This document shows positions 41,700 through 49,445 of a stretch of DNA of 64,000 nucleotides, in pieces. Source of the DNA: Miltoncostaea sp963823515 (GTDB lineage Bacteria; Actinomycetota; Thermoleophilia; Miltoncostaeales; Miltoncostaeaceae); NCBI GenBank assembly GCA_963823515.1, contig CAWGMB010000002.1, forward strand, positions 496,001 to 560,000, in the 5' to 3' direction. The notes beneath the pieces are model-generated. The model was not told the origin of the DNA, did no database searches, and worked only from the letters and a program-made list of their open reading frames with translations. The translations under genes and the position numbers were made by a program. Position 1 is the first letter of the stretch. Every line of letters starts with the position of its first letter.

Positions 41700-42352
41700 G
41701 CGCAGGACGCCCGACCGGTGCGGAGGACTGGGGCGACCCGGAGCACGCGCTGGGGTACCTCGCACGGGCGGACGAATTCCCCCACCGGGCCGAGGGTGAG
41801 GGCGTCGTCGACGAGATCGTCCCCGCCCGCGCCCGGCGGATCCTCGACCTCGGCACCGGCGACGGGCGGCTCTTGGCGATCGTCCGGGCGCGCCGCCCGC
41901 ACGCCGACTGCGTCGCGCTCGACGTCTCCCCGCCGATGCTCGCGGCCGCCCGGACCCGCTTCGCCGGCGATGCCCGGGTCCAGGTGCGCGCCCACGACCT
42001 GGCCGAGCCGCTGCCGGGGGACCTCGGCCGCTTCGACGCGGTGGTGTCGGCCTTCGCGATCCACCACCTCGAGGACGCGCGCAAGCGCGCGCTCTACGCC
42101 GAGATCCACGCCCTCCTGGATCCCGCGGGCGTGTTCGCGAACCTCGAGCACGTGGCCTCTCCCACGCCGGGATTGCACGCGCGCTTCGTCGCGTTGCTGC
42201 AGGTCTCGGGCGACGACGAGGACGGATCCAACCGCCTGGCCCCCGTCGAGGACCAGCTCGGCTGGCTCCGCGAGATCGGCTTCGACGACGTCGACTGCAT
42301 GTGGAAGTGGCGGGAGATGGCGCTGCTGGCCGGCACGCGCGCGCCGGCGTGA
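41696..42352 (+). CDS. SAM-dependent methyltransferase (class I)
   Basis: The 218-residue protein starts at GTG 41696 overlapping the previous stop (GTGA). ARRILDLGTGDGRLLAI is motif I, CVALDVSPPMLAAAR motif II, LGRFDAVVSAFAIHHLED motif IV and LLDPAGVFANLEHV motif V. The substrate is unknown. It is the third gene of the coupled deacetylase-flippase-methyltransferase unit, and is followed by a strong hairpin. Confidence 0.88.
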   Translation: MSAGRPTGAEDWGDPEHALGYLARADEFPHRAEGEGVVDEIVPARARRILDLGTGDGRLLAIVRARRPHADCVALDVSPPMLAAARTRFAGDARVQVRAHDLAEPLPGDLGRFDAVVSAFAIHHLEDARKRALYAEIHALLDPAGVFANLEHVASPTPGLHARFVALLQVSGDDEDGSNRLAPVEDQLGWLREIGFDDVDCMWKWREMALLAGTRAPA

Positions 42353-42752
42353 GCCGGCACGGTCACCGCGGGCTCATGGTGGACGGAGCCGGAACAACAT
42401 CGGCGTGACCCGCGGGCCGGAGCGCCCGGGGAGACTGCCCGTGGCTTCCATTCGCCGAGACGCGCCACCGGCGGCGATTGGGGGTCGCGAGGGCCGGCAC
42501 CGCCCGGCCCCGGACCGGCGGAGGGGGCTGTCGGGAGCCCCCTCCGCCGACCCCTCCTCAGGAGGTCCCTCAGGATGAAGGGCGGTCAGCCCGCCGCGGG
42601 AATCCCGCGAGGCGAGGACGCAGGGAGGGTGCGATAGCGGCGCCATCCCCCCGACCGAGGACACCGCGTCGCGATGACCTCCCGGCCGACCGGGGACCGG
42701 CAAGGCGAGTGGATGGCCCCCTCATCATTCCGAAGGACCTTCTTGGCCCGGA
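42353..42752. other. Convergent intergenic region
   Basis: No gene is supported in these 400 bases. They contain the strong hairpin at 42516-42549 and a small CCTCC/GGAGG repeat just after it. Confidence 0.6.
42516..42549. terminator. Strong bidirectional hairpin terminator
   Basis: CGGCGGAGGGGGCT pairs perfectly with AGCCCCCTCCGCCG over a six-base loop. It lies between the convergent methyltransferase and MarR genes. A clean T-run is missing, as is common in very GC-rich genomes. Confidence 0.65.
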
Positions 42753-43265
42753 TCAGTCGTCCGGCGATATCCGCGACCAGAAGGCGCCCATCGCCGCCAG
42801 CTCGTCGTCGGAGAAGCGCGAGAGGAACTCCCGGCGCACCCCGGCCAGGTGGCCGGCGCGGGCGGCCCGCAGGCGCCCGCGGCCGCTGGCCGTGAGAGCC
42901 ACCTCCGCCCCGCGGCCGTCCTCCTCGCACGCCTCGCGCACGACGAGCCCCTCGCGCACCAGCCGGTCGACCATCCTGCTCATGCCGCTGACGCTCAGCA
43001 GCGTGGCCGCCGAGAGCTCCGAGATGCGCATACGGCGACGCGGCGAAGTGCCCAGCAGCATCAGGGCCTCGTACGAGGTCACCGAGAGGCCGTGGCGCGC
43101 ACGCAGGTCGTCGTCGAGCCGCCGCAGCAGTGCGGCGTGCGTGCGCAGCATCCCGTGCCAGGCGGAGAGCTCGAGCGGCGTCAGCAGCTCGCCGTCCACG
43201 CCCCGCGACGACGCGGCGCCCACGTCGTCGCGGGGCTCATCGTTCTGCTTGACCGTTGCTTGCAT
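42753..43265 (-). CDS. MarR-family transcriptional regulator
   Basis: The 170-residue protein starts at ATG 43265, with AGAGGG about ten bases away; a TTG two codons earlier is possible. Dimerisation helices (LELSAWHGMLRTHAALLRRLDD) flank the winged helix-turn-helix: SVTSYEALMLLGTSPRRRMRISELS, then TLLSVSGMSRMVDRLVREGLV and the wing EEDGRGAEVALT. It is divergent from the dioxygenase-carboxymuconolactone decarboxylase-hydrolase operon, which resembles the MhqR-controlled quinone set of Bacillus, so it probably represses that operon and itself through the TTGCA repeats between them. Confidence 0.9.
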   Translation of the reverse strand: MQATVKQNDEPRDDVGAASSRGVDGELLTPLELSAWHGMLRTHAALLRRLDDDLRARHGLSVTSYEALMLLGTSPRRRMRISELSAATLLSVSGMSRMVDRLVREGLVVREACEEDGRGAEVALTASGRGRLRAARAGHLAGVRREFLSRFSDDELAAMGAFWSRISPDD

Positions 43266-43295
43266 CGTCAACTACCCTCTTGCTTGCACATGCAA
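43256..43295. promoter_or_regulatory. Candidate MarR operator
   Basis: TTGCACATGCAA (43284-43295) is an inverted repeat with five-base arms and a two-base centre. TTGCTTGCA occurs at 43256-43264 and again at 43280-43288, 24 bases apart. The cluster covers the MarR start codon and the region where the dioxygenase promoter must lie. Confidence 0.55.
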
Positions 43296-43339
43296 AGAGT
43301 TTACACGAGGCGCGGCAGCGCGTGCACGGAGGACCTGAG

Positions 43340-44293
43340 ATGAAGCTCGACGGCATCCACCACGTCACGGCCATCAGCGCAGACGCCCAGAGCGCAATCG
43401 ACTTCCACGTCGGCGTGCTGGGTCTGCGGCTGGTGAAGACCACGGTCAACTTCGACGCGCCCGACCTCTACCACCTGTACATGGGTGACGAGACCGGCAG
43501 CCCCGGAAGCATCCTCACCTTCTTCGAAGTGCGCGGCGCCCCCGCCGGGCGGCCGGGCGCCGGCATGATCCACCGCATCGTCTGGCGCGTCCCGTCCCAG
43601 GAGTCGCTCGACTTCTGGGCCGATCGGCTCGGGGGCGCCGGCCGGCCGGTGGAGAGATCGGGCGACGCGCTGGTCGGCTCCGACCCCGAGGGCCTCGGCA
43701 TCGAGCTGGTGGTGTCGGGGGACGCCGACGGCGCGCCGCGTGAGGCCTGCTCGCCCGACATCCCGGCCGAGCACGCACTCGGCGGCATCGTGGGCGTGCG
43801 GGCGTACAGCGCCTCCCCCGGCGACACCCGTCGCCTCCTCACGGACGACCTCGGCTTCACGCGCGACGGCGGCGGCCGCCTGGCAACCGCCGGCGCGCAG
43901 CGGCGCGGCGTCTATGTCGTGGACCCGGCGCCCGAAGGGCGGCCTGTGCAGGGCGCCGGCACGGTCCACCACGTGGCCTGGACGGCCCCCGACGCCGAGC
44001 ACTCCGACTGGATCGCGCGGATCCGCGCGGCCGGCGGCCATCCGACCGGGGTGATCGACCGCCAGTACTTCTTCTCGATCTACTTCCACGAGCCCGGGGG
44101 CGTGCTGTTCGAGATCGCATCGCCGAGCCCCGGGTTCGCGGTCGACGAGGCACCCGGGCACCTGGGCGAGGCGCTTCGGCTCCCCCCGCAGTACGAGCGC
44201 CACCGCGATCGCATCGAGGAGCGGCTGACCCCGCTCGACAACCCGCGCACGCGGCTCGCGCCGCCGGCCGCGACATCACAGGAGAACCGATGA
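43340..44293 (+). CDS. Ring-cleaving dioxygenase, MhqO/MhqA-like VOC protein
   Basis: The 317-residue protein starts at ATG 43340, seven bases behind GGAGG. It opens MKLDGIHHVTAISADAQSAIDFHVGVLGL, typical of hydroquinone-type ring-cleaving dioxygenases. It has two VOC halves with metal ligands in GIHHVTAI, VHHVAWTAPD and FHEPGGVLFEIAS (His, His, Glu). In Bacillus the homologue is induced by quinones under MhqR. Here it is followed by a carboxymuconolactone decarboxylase-like protein and a hydrolase, all overlapping. Confidence 0.9.
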   Translation: MKLDGIHHVTAISADAQSAIDFHVGVLGLRLVKTTVNFDAPDLYHLYMGDETGSPGSILTFFEVRGAPAGRPGAGMIHRIVWRVPSQESLDFWADRLGGAGRPVERSGDALVGSDPEGLGIELVVSGDADGAPREACSPDIPAEHALGGIVGVRAYSASPGDTRRLLTDDLGFTRDGGGRLATAGAQRRGVYVVDPAPEGRPVQGAGTVHHVAWTAPDAEHSDWIARIRAAGGHPTGVIDRQYFFSIYFHEPGGVLFEIASPSPGFAVDEAPGHLGEALRLPPQYERHRDRIEERLTPLDNPRTRLAPPAATSQENR

Positions 44294-44682
44294 GAACCAC
44301 CGACGACGACGCGCGTCTCGACCGGGGGCGCGCGCTGGCCGAGCTTCACCTGGGCGACGGCGTGGTGGAACGCTGGCGCGCGGTGTCCCCCGACCTCGAG
44401 GAGCTGACGTCGGCCTTCGGCTTCGGCGATCTCTGGAGCCGTCCGGGCCTCAGCCGGCGCGACCGTTCGGTCGTGGCGATGGCCGTGACCGCGACCCTGC
44501 GGGCGGAGCCTCAGCTCGGGTGGCACGTGCGGGGCGCCCTCGGCGCGGGCGTGACCCCCGACGAGGTCCGCGAGGTGCTGATCGCGATCTCCGGGCTGGC
44601 GGGCTTCCCTGCCTCGTGGACCGCGCTCGAGGTGGCCGAGCCGATCCTGCGGGAGTTCGAGGCGGGCGCGGAGGGGACATGA
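44290..44682 (+). CDS. Carboxymuconolactone decarboxylase-family protein
   Basis: The 130-residue protein starts at ATG 44290 overlapping the previous stop (ATGA). SAFGFGDLWSRPGLSRRDRSVVAMAV and LGWHVRGALGAGVTPDEVREVL are the CMD fold blocks, including the conserved Trp before the catalytic region. The C-x-x-C of AhpD-type peroxidase members is absent, so it belongs with the gamma-carboxymuconolactone decarboxylase side. It may process the ring-opened product of the dioxygenase. Confidence 0.88.
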   Translation: MRTTDDDARLDRGRALAELHLGDGVVERWRAVSPDLEELTSAFGFGDLWSRPGLSRRDRSVVAMAVTATLRAEPQLGWHVRGALGAGVTPDEVREVLIAISGLAGFPASWTALEVAEPILREFEAGAEGT

Positions 44683-45287
44683 CCGCATTCCGCCACATCC
44701 CCGCCACGGCGGGCGGGTCGACGCTTCTGGCGCTCCACGGCCGCGGGGGCCGCGAGGACGACCTCCTCGGGCTGGCCGACGCCCTCGGCGGGCGCGTGGG
44801 GATCCTCGCCCCCCGCGGGTCCGAGCCGCAGCCGCCCGGTTACGCCTGGTTCCTCAACCGCGGCATCGGCATCCCGGTGCTCGAGAGCTTCGAGCAGCGC
44901 CTGGGGGAGCTCGCGGAGTGGCTGGGCGATGCGGTGCGACGGCTCGGCCTCGCCGCGCCGCTGACCGCGGTCGGCTTCTCGAACGGCGGCATGATGGCCG
45001 GGGCGATGGCGGCGGCCCACCCCGGCCTCGTGGGGGACGTCGCGCTCCTGTCGAGCGTCTATCCCCTCCCCGACGAGATCACCTCCCTCGGGGGCCTGCG
45101 GGGCAGGCGCGTGCTCGCGGTGGGCGGCGAGAACGACCCGTTCCTGCCGGTGGCGACCGCCCTCGAGGGCGTGGCCACCTACAGGGCCGCGGGGGCCGAC
45201 GTCTCGGCCACCCTCCGCCCCGGCGGGCACGGCATCGGACCCGAGGAGATCGACGCGCTCGGCCAGTGGCTACCGGTCACCCCCTGA
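44679..45287 (+). CDS. Alpha/beta hydrolase, MhqD-like carboxylesterase
   Basis: The 202-residue protein starts at ATG 44679 (ATGA overlap). LLALHGRGGREDDLLGLA is the oxyanion-side start, the nucleophile Ser is in AVGFSNGGMMAGAMA, the Asp in VGGENDPFLPV and the His in PGGHGIGPEE. It resembles the phospholipase/carboxylesterase family that includes MhqD of the Bacillus quinone response. Its 3' end overlaps the convergent arsenate reductase gene by 11 bases. Confidence 0.88.
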   Translation: MTAFRHIPATAGGSTLLALHGRGGREDDLLGLADALGGRVGILAPRGSEPQPPGYAWFLNRGIGIPVLESFEQRLGELAEWLGDAVRRLGLAAPLTAVGFSNGGMMAGAMAAAHPGLVGDVALLSSVYPLPDEITSLGGLRGRRVLAVGGENDPFLPVATALEGVATYRAAGADVSATLRPGGHGIGPEEIDALGQWLPVTP

Positions 45288-45702
45288 GCGGCACCCCGAG
45301 CTCGCCGAGCAGCGCCTCCACCCGGCCTCGGATCTCATCGCGGATCGCCCGGACCTCCTCCAGCGACCCGGCGGCCGAGGGATCGGAGACCTCCCAGTCC
45401 TCGTAGCGCTTGCCCGGGTAGAAGGGGCAGGTGTCGCCGCAGCCCATCGTGATGACGGCGTCGGCGGCGCGGACGGCCTCGTCGGTGAGGAGCTTCGGGA
45501 GCTCGGCGGACATGTCGAGGCCGATCTCGGCCATCACCGCGACGGCGAGTGGGTTCACCCGGTCCGCCGGGTCGGACCCCGCCGAGCGGACGCTCACGGC
45601 CCCGCCTCCGAGATGCGCGGTGAGGAGGGCCGCCATCTGCGAGCGTCCCGCGTTGTGGACGCAGACGTAGAGCACTTCCGGGCGCGGGTCGGGCGTGGTC
45701 AC
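45277..45702 (-). CDS. arsC: Arsenate reductase, thioredoxin/mycothiol-type (LMW-PTP fold)
   Basis: The 141-residue protein starts at GTG 45702, overlapping the aquaporin stop by four bases. The catalytic loop is VCVHNAGRSQM (C-x5-R). A distal Cys pair occurs in ITMGCGDTCPFYPGKRYEDWEVSDPS, which also gives the general-acid Asp. It reduces As(V) to As(III) for export or methylation. Operon partners are the aquaglyceroporin upstream and, divergently, ArsR and ArsM. Confidence 0.92.
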   Translation of the reverse strand: MTTPDPRPEVLYVCVHNAGRSQMAALLTAHLGGGAVSVRSAGSDPADRVNPLAVAVMAEIGLDMSAELPKLLTDEAVRAADAVITMGCGDTCPFYPGKRYEDWEVSDPSAAGSLEEVRAIRDEIRGRVEALLGELGVPLRG

Positions 45703-46406
45703 GCGATCTCCTCCTGTTCGATGAGCGCCGGTGCGGCGCGCGGAGCGCCCCGCACGAACGCGTAGAGCGCGGCGCCGGCGAGGGCGCCCGCGGTCGGCCC
45801 GATCAGGTAGATCCACAGGTCGCCCCACTCCGAGGCGGCGAGGGCGGGCGCGAGCGAGCGGGCGGGGTTCATGGAGGCGCCGGTGACGGGGCCCATCACG
45901 AGCGCCTCGAAGGCGATGGTGGCGCCGATCGCGACGGCGGCGAGTTGACCGGCCGCCCGGGTGTCGGTCGCCACAGCCAGGATCACCACCATCAGGACCG
46001 CGGTGAGCGTCGCCTCGATCGCCAGCGCGGCGCCGTCGCCGACGAACGCCGGCGCGGTCACGCCGAGCTGCACGCCGGAGCCGAAGAGCCCGCGCAGCGA
46101 CAGGGAGGCGGCGATCGCCCCGGCGGCCTGCGCTGCGACGTAGGGACCGACTTCCCGCGGCGGGAAATGGCGCGCCGCCGCGAAGGCGAGGGTGACGGCG
46201 GGGTTGAGGTGCGCGCCCGACAGGTGCCCGAGGGCCATGACCATGACGGCCACGACCAGGCCGAAGGCGGCCGCGACCCCGCCCAGGCCGAGCGCCCCGC
46301 CGGTGAGCCCGTCCACGAGGACCGCCCCGGTGCCGGCGGCCACCAGGCAGAAGGCGCCGAGGCCCTCCGCGACGAGGCGCCGAGGCAGGTCGGGTCTGGT
46401 GCTCAC
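45699..46406 (-). CDS. aqpS: Aquaglyceroporin (MIP family), probable arsenite channel
   Basis: The 235-residue protein starts at GTG 46406. Six membrane helices and two half-helices carry the NPA boxes SGAHLNPAVTL and TGASMNPARSL. It lies between arsC and arsR in place of the usual ArsB or Acr3 pump; in Sinorhizobium the analogous AqpS lets arsenite flow out down its gradient after ArsC reduction. Channel selectivity cannot be read from sequence here. No other arsenite exporter is in the window. Confidence 0.88.
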   Translation of the reverse strand: MSTRPDLPRRLVAEGLGAFCLVAAGTGAVLVDGLTGGALGLGGVAAAFGLVVAVMVMALGHLSGAHLNPAVTLAFAAARHFPPREVGPYVAAQAAGAIAASLSLRGLFGSGVQLGVTAPAFVGDGAALAIEATLTAVLMVVILAVATDTRAAGQLAAVAIGATIAFEALVMGPVTGASMNPARSLAPALAASEWGDLWIYLIGPTAGALAGAALYAFVRGAPRAAPALIEQEEIA

Positions 46407-46413
46407 GGCGGGG

Positions 46414-46419
46414 AGGCTA
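46414..46419 (-). promoter_or_regulatory. Likely -10 element (TAGCCT) of the aquaglyceroporin-arsC unit
   Basis: On the minus strand TAGCCT, then CCCCGCC, then GTG 46406. It lies back to back with the arsR promoter. Confidence 0.5.
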
Positions 46420-46424
46420 TTGCA

Positions 46425-46454
46425 TTGACAGAACTGATTTCAATCGATAGTAAT
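46425..46454 (+). promoter_or_regulatory. arsR promoter and candidate ArsR operator
   Basis: TTGACA (46425-46430), an 18-base spacer and AGTAAT (46449-46454) stand six bases before ATG 46461. TTCA (46439-46442) and TGAA (46454-46457) form an inverted pair across the -10, and ATCGAT occurs twice. The stretch is conspicuously A/T-rich compared with its surroundings, as expected of a regulated promoter. Confidence 0.6.
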
Positions 46455-46460
46455 GAATCG

Positions 46461-46841
46461 ATGCCTGTCGATCTCGAGCTCACCCCCAAGCGCAAGCGCG
46501 CGGCTGGCGAGCCGTGCTGCGAGCCCGTCGTCTACCCCGACGTCGCGCGCGCCCAGGCGGAGCGCATGGCGACGGTGGCCAAGGCCCTCGGAGACCCCAT
46601 CCGTCTCCAGTTGGTGGACGTGCTGCGAAAGCACGCCGGGAAGGTCTGCGTGTGCGAGCTGATCCCGCTCTTCGACGTCAGCCAGTCGACCGTCTCGCAC
46701 CACCTCAAGGTGCTGCGCCAGGCCGGTCTGGTCGACTCCGAGCGGCGCGGCTTGTGGGCCTACTACTACGTCGTCCCCGCGGCGCTCGCGGAGTTCGGAG
46801 CCTGGGTGGTCGGCCGCGCGGATGCGTCATGCGAATGCTGA
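46461..46841 (+). CDS. arsR: ArsR/SmtB-family arsenite-responsive repressor
   Basis: The 126-residue protein starts at ATG 46461. An N-terminal PCCEPVVYP cysteine pair precedes MATVAKALGDPIRLQLVDVL and KVCVCELIPLF, where cysteines sit as in arsenite sensors. The recognition helix is VSQSTVSHHLKVLRQAGLV, the wing SERRGLWAYYYVV, and the tail DASCEC has two more cysteines. It should repress arsM and the divergent aquaporin-arsC unit until As(III) binds. Confidence 0.93.
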   Translation: MPVDLELTPKRKRAAGEPCCEPVVYPDVARAQAERMATVAKALGDPIRLQLVDVLRKHAGKVCVCELIPLFDVSQSTVSHHLKVLRQAGLVDSERRGLWAYYYVVPAALAEFGAWVVGRADASCEC

Positions 46842-46863
46842 CCCCGGCACGCGGAGCGCCCCG

Positions 46864-47706
46864 ATGAGTTCCGGCGACGTGGTCGATGTGCACGAGCAGG
46901 TGCGCCGTCGCTATGCGCAGGCGGCGCGCGAGGCGGCCGACGGCGCACGGCCGGGGCTCGCCGGGGACTGCGGGGCGGGCGGCTGCTGCGCCCCCGGCGA
47001 GGAGGTCTTCGGCAGCGCCCTGTACGCCGATCTCGCCCCGGGCGAGCTCCCCGAGAGCGCGGTCCTGGCGAGCCTCGGCTGTGGCAACCCCGCGGCCGTC
47101 GCCGACCTGCGCGAGGGCGAGGTGGTGCTCGACCTCGGCTCCGGCGGCGGCATCGACGTGCTCCTGTCGGCGAAGCGCGTGGGCCCGGCCGGCAGGGCCT
47201 ACGGCCTCGACATGACCGACGAGATGCTCGCCCTCGCGCGCCGCAATGCGACCGAGGCGGGGGTGGCCAACGTCGACTTCCTCAAGGGGCGGATCGAGGA
47301 GATCCCCCTCCCCGCCGAGACCGTGGACGTCGTGATCTCGAACTGCGTCGTGAACCTCTCCCCCGACAAGGAGGCCGTTCTGGCCGAGGTCTTCCGGGTG
47401 CTGCGCCCGGGCGGGCGGATCGGGATCAGCGATGTCGTCGCCGAGGACCGGCTGAGCCCCGCCGAGCGCGCCGAGCGCGGCGGCTGGACGGGGTGCATCG
47501 CCGGAGCCCTCTCGCTCGGCGAGTACGAGCGCTTCCTGGCCGCGGCCGGCTTCCGCGACGTGGCGATCACCTTCACCCACGAGGTGGCCGACGGCCTCCA
47601 CGGAGCGATCGTCGCCGCCGTGAAGCCGGCCGATGCGCCGAGCGTCCCCGCCCTGGCGCCCGGCGCCGCCGGCACGGCCTCGTGCACCGGGCAGGGCTGC
47701 TGCTGA
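46864..47706 (+). CDS. arsM: Arsenite S-adenosylmethionine methyltransferase
   Basis: The 280-residue protein starts at ATG 46864, 22 bases after arsR. It has a Cys-rich loop CGAGGCCAP, then SLGCGNPAAVADLREGEVVLDLGSGGGIDVLLSA (SAM motif with conserved Cys), ISNCVVNLSPDKEAVL and GGWTGCIAGAL, so all the arsenite-coordinating cysteines are present. A Cys-rich tail (CTGQGCC) ends the protein. It methylates As(III) to volatile or less toxic forms. Confidence 0.94.
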   Translation: MSSGDVVDVHEQVRRRYAQAAREAADGARPGLAGDCGAGGCCAPGEEVFGSALYADLAPGELPESAVLASLGCGNPAAVADLREGEVVLDLGSGGGIDVLLSAKRVGPAGRAYGLDMTDEMLALARRNATEAGVANVDFLKGRIEEIPLPAETVDVVISNCVVNLSPDKEAVLAEVFRVLRPGGRIGISDVVAEDRLSPAERAERGGWTGCIAGALSLGEYERFLAAAGFRDVAITFTHEVADGLHGAIVAAVKPADAPSVPALAPGAAGTASCTGQGCC

Positions 47707-47774
47707 GCTGAGCGTGCGCCGGGGCGCCCTCGCCCTCAGCATGAATCCGTCCTGGGCTCGCGGCGGATCCGTGC

Positions 47775-48704
47775 TCAGTGGGCGTGCTCGGCCCCCTGAC
47801 AGCCGGTGGCGTGCCCGGTCGGCGAGGCCGCCGCCTCGTCGTCGCAGTGCTCCACCTGCAGAGTCGTGTGACCGATGCCGTAGTCGTGGGTGAGCATCCG
47901 CGTGATCTCGCCCTGGAGCGCGTGGCAGTCCTCAGCCGGGCCCACGACGACGTGGGCCGACAGGGCGGGGAAGCCCGAGGTGATGGTCCAGATGTGCAGA
48001 TCGCGCACCGCGACCACCCCGGGCGCCTCGGCCATCCTGCGGCCGACGATCTCCGCGTCGATGCCGGCGGGCGTCGCCTCCAGGAGGATCGTCGTGGCCT
48101 CCCGCAGCACCCGCCACGAGCTCACGAGCACCAGCAGGCCGATCAGAATGCTGACGAGCGGATCGGCGTAGAGCCAACCGGTGGTGATGATCAGAGCCGC
48201 CGCGACGATGACGCCCAGGGAGCCGAGCAGGTCGGCGACGACGTGCGCGAACGCGGCGCGCATGTTGAGGCTCTCGCCCTGCGAGCGCCAGAGGATCGCG
48301 GCGGCGATCAGGTTGACCGCGAGGCCGATCACGGCGATCGTCAGGGCGGTGCCGCCCGCGACCTCCGGCGGATCCTGCAGTCGCCGCGCCGCCTCGACGA
48401 AGATCCAGATCGAGATCGCGACCAGGGCGACCCCGTTGGCCAGCGCGGCGAGGATCTCGGCCCGGCGGAAGCCGAAGCTCAGCCGCGCCGTGGGCGGCCT
48501 GCGCGCCAGCGACAGCGCGCCGAGCGCCAGCCCGAGCGACACCGAGTCGGAGAGCATGTGCCCGGCGTCCGCGATGAGGGCGAGGCTGCCGGAGAGGAAA
48601 CCGCCGATCACCTCGGCGACCATGAACCCGGCCGTCAGGCACAGCACCAGTACGAGCGCCCGCCGGTCGGCGGCGCGGTGGTCGTGGCGGTGGTCGTGGC
48701 TCAC
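47775..48704 (-). CDS. Cation diffusion facilitator metal exporter (CzcD/ZitB-like)
   Basis: There are 309 residues from GTG 48704 (MSHDHRHDHRAADRR), behind AGGGTGGTGAGG; longer starts exist. Six membrane helices include the metal-site motifs LALIADAGHMLSDSVSLG and AAFAHVVADLLGSLGV (H-x3-D pairs). A cytoplasmic C-domain follows (VVAVRDLHIWTITSGFPALSAHVVV). Both termini are His-rich (HDHRHDH; HATGCQGAEHAH). It probably exports Zn, Co or Cd by proton antiport. It is convergent with arsM. Confidence 0.92.
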   Translation of the reverse strand: MSHDHRHDHRAADRRALVLVLCLTAGFMVAEVIGGFLSGSLALIADAGHMLSDSVSLGLALGALSLARRPPTARLSFGFRRAEILAALANGVALVAISIWIFVEAARRLQDPPEVAGGTALTIAVIGLAVNLIAAAILWRSQGESLNMRAAFAHVVADLLGSLGVIVAAALIITTGWLYADPLVSILIGLLVLVSSWRVLREATTILLEATPAGIDAEIVGRRMAEAPGVVAVRDLHIWTITSGFPALSAHVVVGPAEDCHALQGEITRMLTHDYGIGHTTLQVEHCDDEAAASPTGHATGCQGAEHAH

Positions 48705-48790
48705 CCTCACCACCCTGCCATCGGCCGCCGGACCTGTCCGCCAGATGGCGCGATCCGTCAAGAGCGCCGCGGTCCGATCGCTACGCCGCG

Positions 48791-49332
48791 ATGGAGATCA
48801 CGCGCCCGAGGATCCCGATCGTCGAGCACGACGAGAGCACGGTCGAGGCGGTCGCGTTCCACATGCGCTCGGCGGGCCTCGATCCGGCCATCGCCCCCGA
48901 CGGGCTGGCCGGGCTGCGCGCCCTTCACAACAGCACGCCCGATGCGGTCGTGCTCGACCTGATGCTCCCGGGCGTGGACGGCCGGCACATCATCCGCGAG
49001 GCGCGCGAGTGGGCGCCCCGGCGCGCGATCATCGTGGTGACCGCGCGCGCCAACGAGCACGACCGGGTCGAGGTGCTCTCGCTGGGCGCCGACGACGTCA
49101 TGTGCAAGCCCTTCTCCATGCGCGAGCTCCTCGCCCGCGTCACGGCGGCCCTTCGGCGGACGGCGGCCGAGAGCGCGCGCTCCAAGCGTCTGCCGATCGC
49201 AGAGGGCGATCTGAGCATCGACCCCGGGCGCATGTCGGTGATCGTCGCCGGTCGGCCGTCCAGACGCTCCACGGCGTGGGATACCGGTTACTCGCCACGC
49301 CCCGCCGGATGCCCGGGTCGCCGGCCCGCTGA
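48791..49332 (+). pseudogene. Response regulator with deleted winged-helix domain
   Basis: The receiver domain is complete in one frame from ATG 48791: PIVEHDES, the phospho-acceptor in AVVLDLMLPGVDG, VVTARAN, and DVMCKPFSMRELLARV. Then comes the beginning of an OmpR effector domain (GDLSIDPGRMSVIVAGRP). At about 49256 the text jumps, in another frame, to the very end of such a domain (AVQTLHGVGYRLLATP). About 60-65 residues, including the recognition helix, are missing and the frame is shifted. The acidic pair is also altered (EH instead of ED). No kinase gene is adjacent. DNA binding must be lost. Confidence 0.75.
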
Positions 49333-49337
49333 GCGCG

Positions 49338-49379
49338 GGCGCGCGCCCTCACGCATCGTGCGCGATGCAGGCGCGCGCC
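49338..49379. terminator. Nested hairpin after the response-regulator remnant
   Basis: GGCGCGCGCC at 49338-49347 pairs with its copy at 49370-49379. Inside lies GCATCG/CGATGC around TGCG. Confidence 0.35.
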
Positions 49380-49445
49380 GGGGGCCGATGGATGTCGGGA
49401 CGGCGGTCTCGCCGCCGGGACGTGCCCACCCGAGGAGGACGGACG

